Source of the DNA: Lepidodermella squamata
Taxonomy: Eukaryota > Gastrotricha
Assembly (NCBI GenBank): GCA_047495785.1
Contig: JBLDXI010000031.1
Location: forward strand, 806,001-870,000
DNA: 64,000 nucleotides
Direction: 5' to 3'
Below the pieces are notes generated by a model. It saw only the letters and a program-made list of their open reading frames with translations. It made no database searches and was not told the origin of the DNA. Shown piece by piece: positions 9,267 to 20,133 of the stretch. How positions within the stretch are numbered: the first letter of the stretch is position 1; the number at the start of each line of letters is the position of its first letter. The translations under genes and the position numbers were made by a program.

Positions 9267-11386
9267 TCAGTCGTTATCAGTCGTAAAAATGAACTTTTGC
9301 GCGAACGCTGAGACGAAACTGTCACAGGATTCTCGCAACTGTATCAAAGTCATAACCGGCTTATTGATAACTAACCAAATGATGAGATAAATTGATATCA
9401 CGATTGCTGATACTGAAAATGCGATCTTAGTCATTGAAATGCGATAAGCAGGCGATAAACTGTTGTTCAAAACAAAAGTACTAGGGGCTCGGTATCTGAA
9501 TGCTCGTCCATTTCCCATTGAAGATCGCCGCCTCGAATGGCTGCTTCTCGTCCTCAAAATAGTGCCTACTCGAGTTTGCAATGGCAAAACTGTTTTGAAA
9601 TCCTTACGACGCTGGCTAAAACTCTTGTTGTAGAAGGCTAGATTCGAAATCAATCCTGATTGGACAAAGGAAAACCCAATAGACATGAACATTCTTTGAG
9701 CATTGCAGGTTGAATCGCTGATCGAAGTAATGTCCGACGGAAGGGAAAAGTTGATAGCTGAAAAACTAAGACAAATGGAACTCGGCAATACCAGAGCCAA
9801 TCCATAGGGGAATTGAGTGGATCCCATCAATTTTGTTTGCATTAATAACTTCACAAGGTAAAACAGATCAAAAAGTCCCACTATGCCACTGATTGAAGTG
9901 ATGGCAAAGAAAAAGCCATGGCTAATAAAAATATTGACATTTTGCACAGCCTTCCTATCTCGAGGAGGTTTCCTCATCATCCATCTTGGTGCAGCAAGAT
10001 TTCTCATTGAATAACTCGAGTAGTTATAAATTGGAAGACCTGGTTTCAAGTTGAACCAGTTCAAAACAACTCGACCTAATTCCGGGGTCCATTGAACAGC
10101 TACAAAACTGTCGTAATCTAGCTCAGAGCCTGAATATTGGAATCTGCCGATTCGAAGTCCGCTGAAGTTAGCACTGGCCATGCTATAATTGACCGCATTC
10201 GATATGTCCAGAGGTTGAGTCCTAAATTTATCGAGGCTCAACAGGCGAGAGTTGAGAATTCTCTCCGCTTTATCAAGGCCTAAAACTGCGGAGAGAGTCG
10301 CGTCATAACACAGAACTCTTTTATCATAGTCCGCAGGTCTCGTAAAGTTCATCTTGACATTGAAAGTATTCTCGAATTGATAGAGGTCGTGACCAATCGT
10401 TGATACAACAGACGAGTCAGCATTAAAAGACGACCAAGCTATCCAAAACGTAGATCTGAGCTGTTCAAATATCTCTTCTCTCTTACAGCCAGCAACATTG
10501 GGCGCCATAGCTGGTGGTTCGAAATAGGAACCGTAGAACAAAATGAATACGTGCTTCCCACCCGTCATTCCGAATTTGTAGCTTTGGCATAGGAATTTCA
10601 AGATGAGTGGTGGAATGGTGAAATCGATTACAATCACCCTAGTATCAGAGTCTTTCAGCGACTGCATGGTCGAGTCGTCTATATCGGGGACACAATCGAA
10701 AAACGACACCTCGAATCCGTTCTTCTCAGCTTCTTTCAGGAGGAATGTGGCTAGTGTGTAATCGAAAACATTGCCTGCATTCGTTAGTATACCGAATCGA
10801 TTCCACTTGCCGATATTCCGAATGAAGTGCAGCTTGGGGTAAGCAACTAGTTCGCCAGTGATCCTGGATCTGTACAGGTTAGGATACAGCCGTCGATTAG
10901 CTGGTGGGAATGGGGAGCTGCAGCCTTCACTCAGCGTTACCCTGTTGAAATGATGGATGTAACTGGCCACCGCCCTGCAGCCTCCTGAGAAGAAAGGCCC
11001 CATCATTAAGGGTGATGGAAACACGTGAGAGCTGCCATTTAGTGTTTCAGCGTATTCGAGATACTCAGTGAGTCTTCGAGTGGCTTGCAAGCTACCGCCA
11101 CCCTCATCTCTGTATAAGGGTTCGATGTAGTAATCAGGCAAGATGTCATTTCTAGCATTGACGGTGTCGAAGACGATATCAGAAGCAGCGCGGCATGCGG
11201 CACCTGAAATCACCTACTTCAACATATTATATTTCTAGCAATTAAAACATTACCATTTCTCGGTTCATCACCCGTTATCGGCAAAAGAACGAGAACAGAG
11301 AGTGTTTTGCTTTTCATAGCTTGACATGAAATTGCGACCAGCAGCAAGCATGGGAAGCAACATTTGACGCTGGCAATAAGCCTCAT
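9267..11386 (-). CDS. Class C GPCR (GABA-B-like), truncated 7TM
   Basis: Exon 1 (11254-11386) encodes a signal peptide MRLIASVKCCFPCLLLVA and the start of the Venus-flytrap domain (VLVLLPITGDEP). A 50-bp intron (11204-11253) follows, then one long exon to the stop at 9267. The extracellular part (about 400 residues) is an ANF/periplasmic-type ligand-binding domain with the SPSP-type block MMGPFFSGGCRAVASY and SEGCSSPFPP. Four hydrophobic segments follow (around FFFAITSISGIVGLF, GLALVLPSSICLSF, RMFMSIGFSFVQSG and ISMTKIAFSVSAIV), and the frame ends 25-30 residues after the fourth. The paralogue at 12031-14534 has TM5-7, so this copy has lost the last three helices. It may be a non-signalling binding protein or a decaying gene. 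The ligand is not predictable. Confidence 0.75.
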
Positions 11387-12030
11387 GGTTTTCGTGAGAT
11401 TAGCAACTGCGGCGATGAGAATTTCCTTCGATTATGAAGCAATGTCTATTTACTGCATCAGTGTTATTGACATCAAAACAAGGCACTGCAATTTTCCTAA
11501 TGCTTCTTAAAAAGGGTGATGATGAATTAATCTTGGAATAGTCATGTTCCTGATCCAGCCAGGACCCAGGACATTTATGACGCCAACAAATCGATCAAGC
11601 TAATTACGGGGAAGCGAGCCCGTAAAATTCATAACAGACAAGACGTTTATCTTCCTTTTAGGGTAATCAGAACCGTGTAATACGACGAATCTTCGATCAT
11701 ATCAATGAACAAAACATTTTTTATTGACGATTTCGACGAAATGGCAAAATTTATGTCCGCAACGGAGCATTCAAAATGTTAAATAGATAGCCGCGAATCG
11801 CCTAGCATTTATTTTTCATTGCCTGTGATATTGAGCTGACGTGATTGGTTTGTAATCATCGCCCCTTCGATTACATTACGAATTCATTGCGAAATTGTTC
11901 ACTTGGAAGGACCTTTCTTAAGGAGAACTTAACTGCATTTCAAAAGACAAAACCTCTGTCCGTAACAGTGGAATCGCACATCTTCATCTTTGAATCCAAG
12001 AATATAGCTGCATGTAACTTTAATTCATGC
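11387..12030. other. Intergenic; nothing recognised
   Basis: Upstream of the truncated receptor and downstream of its paralogue. A 63-codon plus-strand frame near 11845 has no family resemblance. Probably promoter and 3' flank. Confidence 0.4.
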
Positions 12031-14534
12031 TCATAGAGTTGCATCCACTTGATGTTCTCTATCTGCCCGCAGCGTATCTCCTTTCAGCACAACAATGTTC
12101 GTATTTCCTGCAGATAGCAGCAAACAAAGCACTGCCATAGTCATTAGCCTAGCAATCGACGAATCTAGCACTATAATCAGCAAAGTGCCGCCTACGAAAA
12201 GCGTTGAAACATTGAAACATGATAGCCTACTGACAGCTAGATTCTCGGCATGAGGTAACTTGTTAACAGACCACGATTCAACTGTCGAGTCGTCAACACT
12301 CATCGACCTGCACTGACGCAGGCTGTAAGCGAGAATAATGTTGACGATGAGCAAAGCCCCGTTTAGAAGTGCAAAAATAATGATAAAAATGTCATCTTTC
12401 CGCGAATAGCAGGCGTATTCGTAAAACTCAGTGAGGGTATCCGTTTCCGGCTCATAACATGACGACCGGGACAGTGATAGGACATATCTGGGCTCTTCAG
12501 CTACAAACCAAGCAAGTAACAGAATTCCAGAGAATGCCAGAAGTGATAGAACGCAAATTTTAAAGATTTTCACCAAAGTCTCGACTTCAAACTGTGGAAG
12601 GGCAACTCTTCTGATGAGAGCCTTCAAATTTTCTTGAGATCCCCTCAAACCTCGAGTTGAAGCTGTTGTAGTGTTTACGCCTCCGGGGTAGCTATTTCTT
12701 TTCATCGGTTTGACGAGGGCGGTTCTTTGGATCAACGAAACAGTTCCTGCTCGAGTGACTGAGTGTGCATTTCCTGAATTAGTTTGAGGATTAAGGTTAA
12801 AATAACTTATAACTCTCCGCCTCCTCTTATAGTTGGCGAAGCAGAACGTCAGGTGTGATGTGTAGCCGGATTGAGCTATACTCAAGGCGGTGGCAAAAAA
12901 TATCCGTTGCAAGTAGCAAGATGAACCGTTGATTCCTAATATCTCATTCACAGGATAAGAAAAAGCGATTGCACAAAAGTTGAACAGCATTGAACTGATG
13001 AGGGATGTTGCTGGAACAATAACTGAAGCTCGTTTTCGTAAAGGTAGTATAATAAAGGCGAAATTCCTTGAACTGTTGTAAGAATGACGGAAAAAGCTGT
13101 TATTGTTTCGAAAAATTCTTCAGGGATTGCCGATATGATAATGAGCGATATTTTCCGATCTCGGGGAGGTTTTCCATTTTTAACCCAAGTTGGATAAGCT
13201 AGAACCTTTGTCAAGTAACTAGAATAATTATCAGGCGATAATCCAACTTTCAGTTCGAACGATGTCAAAACAATGCGTCCGTTCTCGGGGGTCCACTGAA
13301 CTGCAACGAAATTGTCGTACTCAAGCTCAGCTGTAGATGGTGAGTAGCGAAACCTCCCTATTCGCAACCCATTGAAATCAGCCGCGGCAGTTGATGCATT
13401 GACAACCCTCATAACAAGTTCAGCTTTCGCGGAATAATCTGATAGGGATAGATTTCCAGCTTTTAGCGTTTCCTCAGATCTATGAAGGGCTAGCACTGCT
13501 GATAGGGTAGCATCGTAGCAAAGAATTCTTTTGTCGTAGTCGGCCGGTATCGTATGGTTCAGTGCGTTGTTAAAAATGCCCTCGAATTCAGACAAATTAT
13601 GCCCGATGGATGAAACTAAATCAGAGCTTTCAGTAATAGACGACCAAGCTATCCAAAACGTAGATCTGAGCTGTTCAAATATCTCTTCTCTCTTACAGCC
13701 AGCAACATTGGGCGCCATAGCTGGTGGTTCGAAATAGGAACCGTAGAACAAAATGAATACGTGCTTCCCACCCGTCATTCCGAATTTGTAGCTTTGGCAT
13801 AGGAATTTCAAGATGAGTGGCGGAATGGTGAAATCTATTAAAATCACCCTAGTATCGGAGTCTATCAAAGATCGCATGGTTGAGTCGTCTATATCGGGGA
13901 CACAATCGAAAAACGACACCTCGAATCCGTTTTTCTCAGCTTCTTTCAGCAGGAATGTGGCCAACGTATAGTCGAAGACATTTCCAGCATTTGTCAATAT
14001 CCCGAATCGATTCCATCTGCCGATGTTCCGAATGAAGTGCAGCTTGGGGTAAGCAACTAGCTCGCCAGTGATTCTGGATCTGTACAGGTTAGGATAGAGC
14101 CGCCGATTAGCTGGTGGGAACGGAGAGCTGCAGCCTTCACTCAGCGTTACCCTGTTGAAGTGATGAATGTAACTAGCCACCGCCCTGCAGCCTCCTGAGA
14201 AGAAAGGCCCCATCATCAAAGGCGATGGAAACACGTCAGAGCTGGTGTTTAGGGTTTCAGCGTATTGGAGATACTCAGTGAGTCGTCGTGTTGCTTGCAA
14301 GCTACCACCGCCCTCATCTCTGTAGTCGGGCACTATCTTTAAGCCTGGTAAAATGTCTTCTCTCGAATTTACTTCGTTGATAACAATGTCTGAAGCAGCT
14401 TTACAAGCCAATCCAGTGCGGGGCTCATCACCTGTTAGGGGCAATAAGATGAGCATGGATAAAGTAGCATTTTTGGACAATGTAGCTGAGGTTCCGATAG
14501 CTGTTGAGATGAATAATACAGCTTGAATCTGCAT
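12031..14534 (-). pseudogene. Class C GPCR (GABA-B-like) with apparent frameshift
   Basis: The signal peptide (MQIQAVLFISTAIGTSA) and Venus-flytrap domain are encoded without the intron seen in the neighbour: GDEPRTGLACKAASDIV is continuous. The frame runs through TM1 (FFETITAFSVILTT) and then goes wrong. From about 13060-13085 the receptor continues in another frame (NFAFIILPLRKRASVIVPA and on), and the original frame ends at 12948. After the shift come TM2, TM3 (RIFFATALSIAQSG), TM4, a loop with paired Cys, TM5 (FIIIFALLNGALLIVNIILA), TM6 and TM7, ending at 12031. I see no intron long enough to repair this, so it is a single-base indel: a real pseudogene or a sequence error. The 7TM core matches GABA-B-type class C receptors better than metabotropic glutamate receptors, as there is no Cys-rich linker. 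The central ligand-binding DNA is nearly identical to the neighbour's. Confidence 0.7.
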
Positions 14535-14800
14535 GTTTGATTGCTCAATGGAACTTCTAATTATGTCGAAAAGTAACCTCAGCTTTCGAAAATGGAAAAG
14601 TGATATTGAAGCTATTCCTCCCTTTTATCTCGCATTTTCTATTTCCTTCCGCCTTGCGAATAGGATACAATACAACTTTGACATATGAATCAGATGATAA
14701 ACCTTGCGGCTTTTAGACGATTAAAAAATTAACATTTCTTTATTTTCGAATTTGTCAATACATTTATTCCTTTAATAATAGCTAGTAGAGTTTTAACATT

Positions 14801-15912
14801 CTATGATAAGCTAGCTTGCCCACATCTAGCTGCGAGGTGCAATGGAGTCCAGCCGTCATCCTTCACAGCATCAACATCGGCACCGAATTCTTTGATTAGC
14901 AACTCCACATCTTCTAAATCCCCAATCTTAGCTGCACAGTGTAATGGAGTCCAGCCGGAATCATTCTTGACGTCAGCTCTAGCTCCAAAATCTCGAGCGA
15001 GCATCTTGACAATTTTCGCTTGACCACCATCAGCGGCCATGAATGATGGAGTACCGCCGTTACTGGTCGTAGCCTCAATGTCAGCCCCGAACCTTTCAAT
15101 CAGCAACTTGACTACTTCACTACGTCCTGTGAAAGCAGCCCAGTGTAGCGGAGTCCTTCCACCATTATCAGCAGCTTCAGGATTGGCTGCGAACTCTCGA
15201 GCTAGGACATTTTTTACAACCTCTAAACGACCCTCACTTGCCGCATAGTGCAGTGGAGTCCAGCCCTCATTATCCGCAGCATTGGCGTTTAGACCGAAGC
15301 CTCCAATCAGCAGCTTAACAATTTCGGTATGACCCATCTCAGCAGCTCTATGTAACGGATTTACTCCACCATCGGTCACAGCGTCAGGTTTAGCACCGAA
15401 ATCTCGAATAAGCAGCTTCACCACTTCAACAAGACCACCTGTTGCTGCTGAGTGCAAAATAGTCCATCCATAGAAGTTAATGGCGTCAGGTTTTGCGCCG
15501 AATTCTCGAATTAGAAGGTGCACAACTTCTTCATGGGCATTTACGGCTGCCAGGTGCAGTGCTGTCAAGCCATCATTGTTCGCCGTGTCGACTTTGGAAT
15601 CAAACTCTCCTATCAGGAGCTTGACAGTTGATGAATGACCGCCTTTGGCTGCATAATGCAATGGAGACCATCCGTCATTATCCTTAGCTTCAGCTTTAGC
15701 ACCAAACTCTCGAATTAGCAACTCGGCGGCTTCTGTATGTCCACCTACTGCAGCGTAGTGCAATGCAGTCAAGCCATTATAGTTTTTAGCGTCAGCCCTA
15801 GCACTAAACTCTTGGATCAGTACTTTTATAACGGCTGAGTGACCCTCTTTAGCGGCGTAGTGCAAGGGTGTCTCCTCAGTTTCCGAGGCAACATTCTGAG
15901 GAGACTGAGGAG
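14801..15912 (-). CDS. Ankyrin-repeat protein, 3' part of kinase-ankyrin locus 2
   Basis: About ten ankyrin repeats of the same subfamily as locus 1 (TPLHYAAKEGHSAVIKVLIQ and similar), ending AARCGQASLS at 14801. The frame stays open on the 5' side to 16006, but everything above 15912 is the antisense of a kinase exon, supplied by an inverted repeat (MERSRLLLLSRQVVSP is that antisense). The natural 5' connection to the kinase part is therefore broken in this assembly. No catalytic function; a protein-binding scaffold. Confidence 0.7.
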
Positions 15913-16576
15913 AGGCAGCCATCTTCTGAAGAGTTACTGGAGAAGGCAGCTTGGCCAGAGGAGAAACCACCTGTCGGGAGAGAAGAAGTAATCTGGATCT
16001 TTCCACGCAGTAGGTGAACTCCGTTAATCGATATTTTTCTGCCGTTTTAGGTCACTCAAAGGGATAGCCCCTATTACGGAGATCTTCTCAACTCTCATTG
16101 TGAAGTTGGGGACCTTCCAGGTTCAATGCTTCTGCTGAAACGCTGCAAGATGAACACAGCGAGCAGAGATGGAAGGACACCGTTGCATTTTGCTGCTGCT
16201 GGTGGTAACATTGAAATCGTCAAAATTCTCATCAATGAATATCATCAATGAAAATTCTCAGAATTTTGACGATTTCAATGTTACCACCAGCAGCAGCAAA
16301 ATGCAACGGTGTCCTTCCATCTCTGCTCGCTGTGTTCATCTTGCAGCGTTTCAGCAGAAGCATTGAACCTGGAAGGTCCCCAACTTCACAATGAGAGTTG
16401 AGAAGATCTCCGTAATAGGGGCTATCCCTTTGAGTGACCTAAAACGGCAGAAAAATATCGATTAACGGAGTTCACCTACTGCGTGGAAAGATCCAGATTA
16501 CTTCTTCTCTCCCGACAGGTGGTTTCTCCTCTGGCCAAGCTGCCTTCTCCAGTAACTCTTCAGAAGATGGCTGCCT
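15913..16576. repeat. Inverted repeat, 317-bp perfect-looking arms with 30-bp loop
   Basis: Positions 15913-16229 are the reverse complement of 16260-16576; I found no mismatch reading them base by base. The loop 16230-16259 contains a short duplication of CATCAATGA. The right arm (minus sense) holds, in natural order, the last kinase exon (ELLEKAAWPEE), an intron ending TTTTAG and the first ankyrin exon (GSMLLLKRCKMNTASRDG). The left arm is an inverted copy joined in frame to the ankyrin array. Either a foldback rearrangement or a chimeric-read artefact. Confidence 0.85.
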
Positions 16577-17446
16577 ACCCGATTCACTGTCGAGTAACCC
16601 ATCTGGGCAACCCGCCAGCCATTTGACGAATTCTATGCATTTTTGAGAATATCCACCGGATTCACCATGACGTCTATTTGAAATAAATCTTAAGAATGCG
16701 TGTTTCACCAGGACTTCCGTTGAATTTTACAAAATCGTTCTCCACTCCGCGATTCCTGGTGTAATCGATTCATTAAGCATCAGCCCTAGTCCGCCCAATT
16801 TCAACCATTTTCTATCTTCGCTGATATAAATGTTTCGCGGTGTGATGTCTCGGTGGACAATGCCCTTTATATGAAGGTAATTGACCGCAAGTAGAAGCTG
16901 GTTCACCCACTCGGAAAATTGCGACTCTGGTATGTTAGCTGATGTGTCCGGGTTGAGAATGTAGCTCTCAAGAGTTCCCCAGGCGCAATGCTCCATTACC
17001 ACATATAACATTTCGCAATCTTGATTGGCAGGATTCATTCCTTTGTAACATTCTAGCCAGGTAAAAAAAGTTGAACGAAATGCTGGTGAAAATCCACAAT
17101 CTCCTTACCTTTGAATTCTCCAAAAATGCGAACAATGAGTGGGTGATTCATTTTGATCAACTTGTCACGCTTGAAAATTATTGACAATGAAAATTTTGAA
17201 AAATTCGATAGAATTTACATCTCTTAATCTCGTTTCAACGAGTAGCTCCACATGTCTATTTTGATTGCATCGCTCATCGGCTTTTAGTTTTGTCAAGTTG
17301 ATTTCTTCCGCAACGTAGAGCTGAGGAGGGATAGCTCGATAACGGAAGTCTCGATGTCGAACAAGGAATGCCTCTCGGTATTCGCCAATTCGTCCCAGAC
17401 TCTCGAGTACGTTGAAATCGCAGTACGATGTAAATTCAACTGTCAT
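16472..17446 (-). pseudogene. Degenerate NEK-like kinase, 5' part of locus 2
   Basis: A probable start at 17446 (MTVEFTSYCDFNV) begins a kinase N-lobe where the ATP-binding lysine is replaced (YVAEEINL against YVAKEINL in locus 1) and the third glycine of the loop is Arg. The hinge and HRDITPRN loop remain at 16800-17000, but DFG reads GLG (LKLGGLGL). The exon carrying the activation segment and helix F (the TKEYMSPDLW region) is missing between 16740 and 16700. The final kinase exon (RRHGESGGYSQKC to ELLEKAAWPEE) lies partly inside the inverted repeat. Three separate losses plus the rearrangement indicate a pseudogene or at best a pseudokinase. Confidence 0.7.
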
Positions 17447-18508
17447 TTCTGAATGCGCCGAGGCTAGGGGAAAAACATGGTACTTGGTACCTATAATGGG
17501 CATAATATAGTAGAGTGTATACTGTATGGTATAGCCCATAGCATTGTAACTCGTCGCGCTGGGCAAATAATGACAAAGATTGATCGGCACCGGAAAATTG
17601 AATTTCCCTATCGGTTGTGAAAGGTATTCGTACGGGGAAATTTCGTTCTAATCGTCGAGAATTCGTGCGGAAAATTCTCGGAACTGTTTGTAAAAACGCA
17701 TTCTATTTCATATCGAAGTAAAGAATTCGGCGTCGAGAATTCGGCCCCGAGGTCTGAGAAAGTGTGAGGAGCAGTGCATTTTTTCTATGGCCCATGGCCC
17801 ATGGTGGAATATATGCGCAGCATTTACCAAATAATATTATACACACTTTACTATACTAATTATATTCATTATATCCGACATGATACTGCGGCATTTGTGG
17901 CATTTTATCGTAGCATTGCGGACAGCAGATACGATAGACTGATAACATATTTCTTTTACACGTCATTATTTATAAATTTACATTTTAGCAATTTGAAGTT
18001 CTAAGGCTATCGGGTTGTTATACCGTCCAAGGCGCAACTTCCTTGATTTATGTCTCATAAAAAGCCGAATAATAAAATGAATCCACGTAACTGTGATTGC
18101 GTTACGAATTGAGCCAAGATATATGGAAATCGTATACTTGGTACGGAAGCTGAATGGAATCTTACAGAATGTTCGGCATTTATTTGAATTATTAATTTTA
18201 AAAGTGGGATTCAACAAAATGAAATACAAGGAGGAAAATTCGGGAGATGCACGAGACGTAAGACAAAAAACCATTCGTCCCAATTGGATCAATAACCTTC
18301 AGTCTTCCTAAGTGATCGCAGACTAAAACTTATGACTTCTCTGCTCTCTGCCGCCAATAGAGATAATATTCTCATCAGCCTTCGTTTCGCAATCCGCCTG
18401 CAGGACGAAACCATCTACATCCGATTTCAATCATTAGTGGCCCTACCTAGTAGGTTACTCACCCACTATGCGTTAGGTTAGTATTCCGTGTTTACTCTGT
18501 AAAATGTG
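17447..18508. other. Intergenic; low-complexity AT-rich spacer
   Basis: Contains TA-rich runs near 17820-17890 and frames of up to 104 codons with no family resemblance on either strand. Probably the divergent 5' flanks of the kinase locus and the first Cys-loop channel. Confidence 0.4.
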
Positions 18509-18522
18509 TTTACATAAAAACC
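18509..18522 (+). promoter_or_regulatory. Conserved TTTRCATAAAAACC motif, channel 1
   Basis: TTTACATAAAAACC starts 117 bp before the ATG of the Cys-loop gene. Near-identical motifs lie 112 bp before the start codons of the two paralogues (21402 plus, 31075 minus). CATAAAAA resembles a TATA box, so this is a likely core promoter shared by the family. Confidence 0.55.
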
Positions 18523-18625
18523 AAACATTATTTTTTCGTTGATTTGCGAATCTTTATATGTGTCCTATCCTATCGGGTTTACAGTACTATCGATGCCCTT
18601 GAGTCTCTCCTCGTTTAATCCAAAA

Positions 18626-19849
18626 ATGATAATGGCATTTCAAATTTTCATGAATGTGCTGTTGCTGCTTCTTTTCCACTCATCTGAAGCAGAGGATCTA
18701 TCGGATAAATCAACCGTAAAAGATGTAGAGTCTGAATTTTTCAATAATCTCTTCCCGGCAGCAGGGGAACGTTACCTCCTCAATTACGTCGTTCTGAGCC
18801 GAGCATTACATGAATTGCCTATTAAACTGCTATTGACATGCTACCTGGAAAGAATAGTTACAATAGACGATTTGAGCCAAAGGTAAGTTCATGTCTACTT
18901 CATATCATCATTCCACCTGTTGCTAATTAGTTTGTCCGTATTTTCAACGTTCGTACTTATGTGGACAATGCCCGGTACTATTTGCAAGCCTTTAAACGCA
19001 ACCGAATTCGCTGGACATGAAGCGGAGGAATTGGGAATATGGTTTGGAACTGATATCAACAAATCATGGCGACCAGTTATAGATCATATCAACGCTGTAG
19101 ACACACTGCTCTTATTTTCTAACGAAAACTCTGATATTCAATATGCAGCATCAGCTGTAGAAGTTTATGGCGTTACCATGGATGCTCGCATTGTCGAAAC
19201 TAATTGCGATGGTTTCCAGCTAACCTTCTTCCCCTTCGATCGCTTGAGTTGTAGTATCAAACTTAGAACCCGGGAATTTGAAAGATACATGCACTACAAT
19301 GAGATCGAATACTATCCTAACTTCGAGACTCTCCTGGGCCCATCTGATATTTGGTCCACTTTACCCGAAGGCTTCTCTTATAACATATCCGTAGTTGATA
19401 GCTATGAAGTTTTGTCGCTTGAAATGTTATTCGAGAGAAAGGCCACGTATTACATCAACACAATTTGCATGCCAGTGATTTTGTTGATGATTCTCCAGTT
19501 GAGTTCACTCATCATGGACCCAGCTTGCCCGGATAGGGCTACTTACGGTGTTACTGTTGTTTTAGCATTTTTTGTTATCTTAGCTATGCTTTTCGCTGAT
19601 ATTCCTAAAATTTCAGATACTGTCTATCTTGCAGTCCTAGTTCAAATTCAGATTGTCATTTGTGTGCTTTTGACAGTTTATTCATCGATCGCAAATGTTA
19701 TCGCAGTGAGTGATTGGAATAAGGGGAAGCGTATGACTTTCATCAGTCCAATACGAATTATTGATTGCTGTGTTGCGGGTGGAACTTTAATCATTCTCGT
19801 CATTTTAAACTGTTATTATTTTGACAAAATGATTAACCGTAAATACTGA
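18626..19849 (+). CDS. Cys-loop ligand-gated ion channel (nicotinic-like), copy 1
   Basis: Two exons: 18626-18882 and 18931-19849. A signal peptide (about IFMNVLLLLLFHSSEA) and a pentameric-channel ligand-binding domain come first. The signature loop is C-x8-FPFDRLS-C, with FFPFD, and 14 rather than 13 residues between the cysteines. M1 is around INTICMPVILLMILQLSSLI. M2 is DRATYGVTVVLAFFVILAML, where Asp takes the place of the -1' Glu and Leu sits at 9'; that pattern is cation-channel-like. M3 is around VYLAVLVQIQIVICVLLT and M4 around DCCVAGGTLIILVILN. The M3-M4 intracellular loop is only about 20 residues. No vicinal Cys pair of the acetylcholine alpha type is seen. The agonist is unknown, and both exons are intact. 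Confidence 0.85.
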
Positions 19850-20033
19850 TAACAACTGTGAAAAATGAAAGTTTTTCCGATTCAGGAATAACTAATGTAA
19901 CATTTGGAATAACTAGTTCAAAACTCAAGAAGTCCAAAATCAAACAAAAGATCAAACTTTTTATCCCGAATCGGCTTCAATTTGACAGATTGATCTGTTC
20001 TAATTGATCTAGGTCTGCATTTCAAAAACATTT

Positions 20034-20133
20034 TGCTCCAGGCGAGGCTCGAACTCGCGACCTTCGCATAACTCAGCGTACATTCAAGTACTGCTTATAA
20101 GTACGACGCACTAACCAACTATGCAACTGGAGC
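20034..20133 (-). tRNA. tRNA-Ile (UAU), intron-containing
   Basis: Same 100-bp gene as 130-229 on the other strand, with identical exons and anticodon UAU. The intron differs by one base (CTTGAATG against CTTGATTG). A T-run follows the 3' end. Confidence 0.93.

Noticed and set aside
17774-18311. Several 70-100 codon frames on both strands
   Set aside because: AT-rich DNA with mutually overlapping frames and no recognisable domain.
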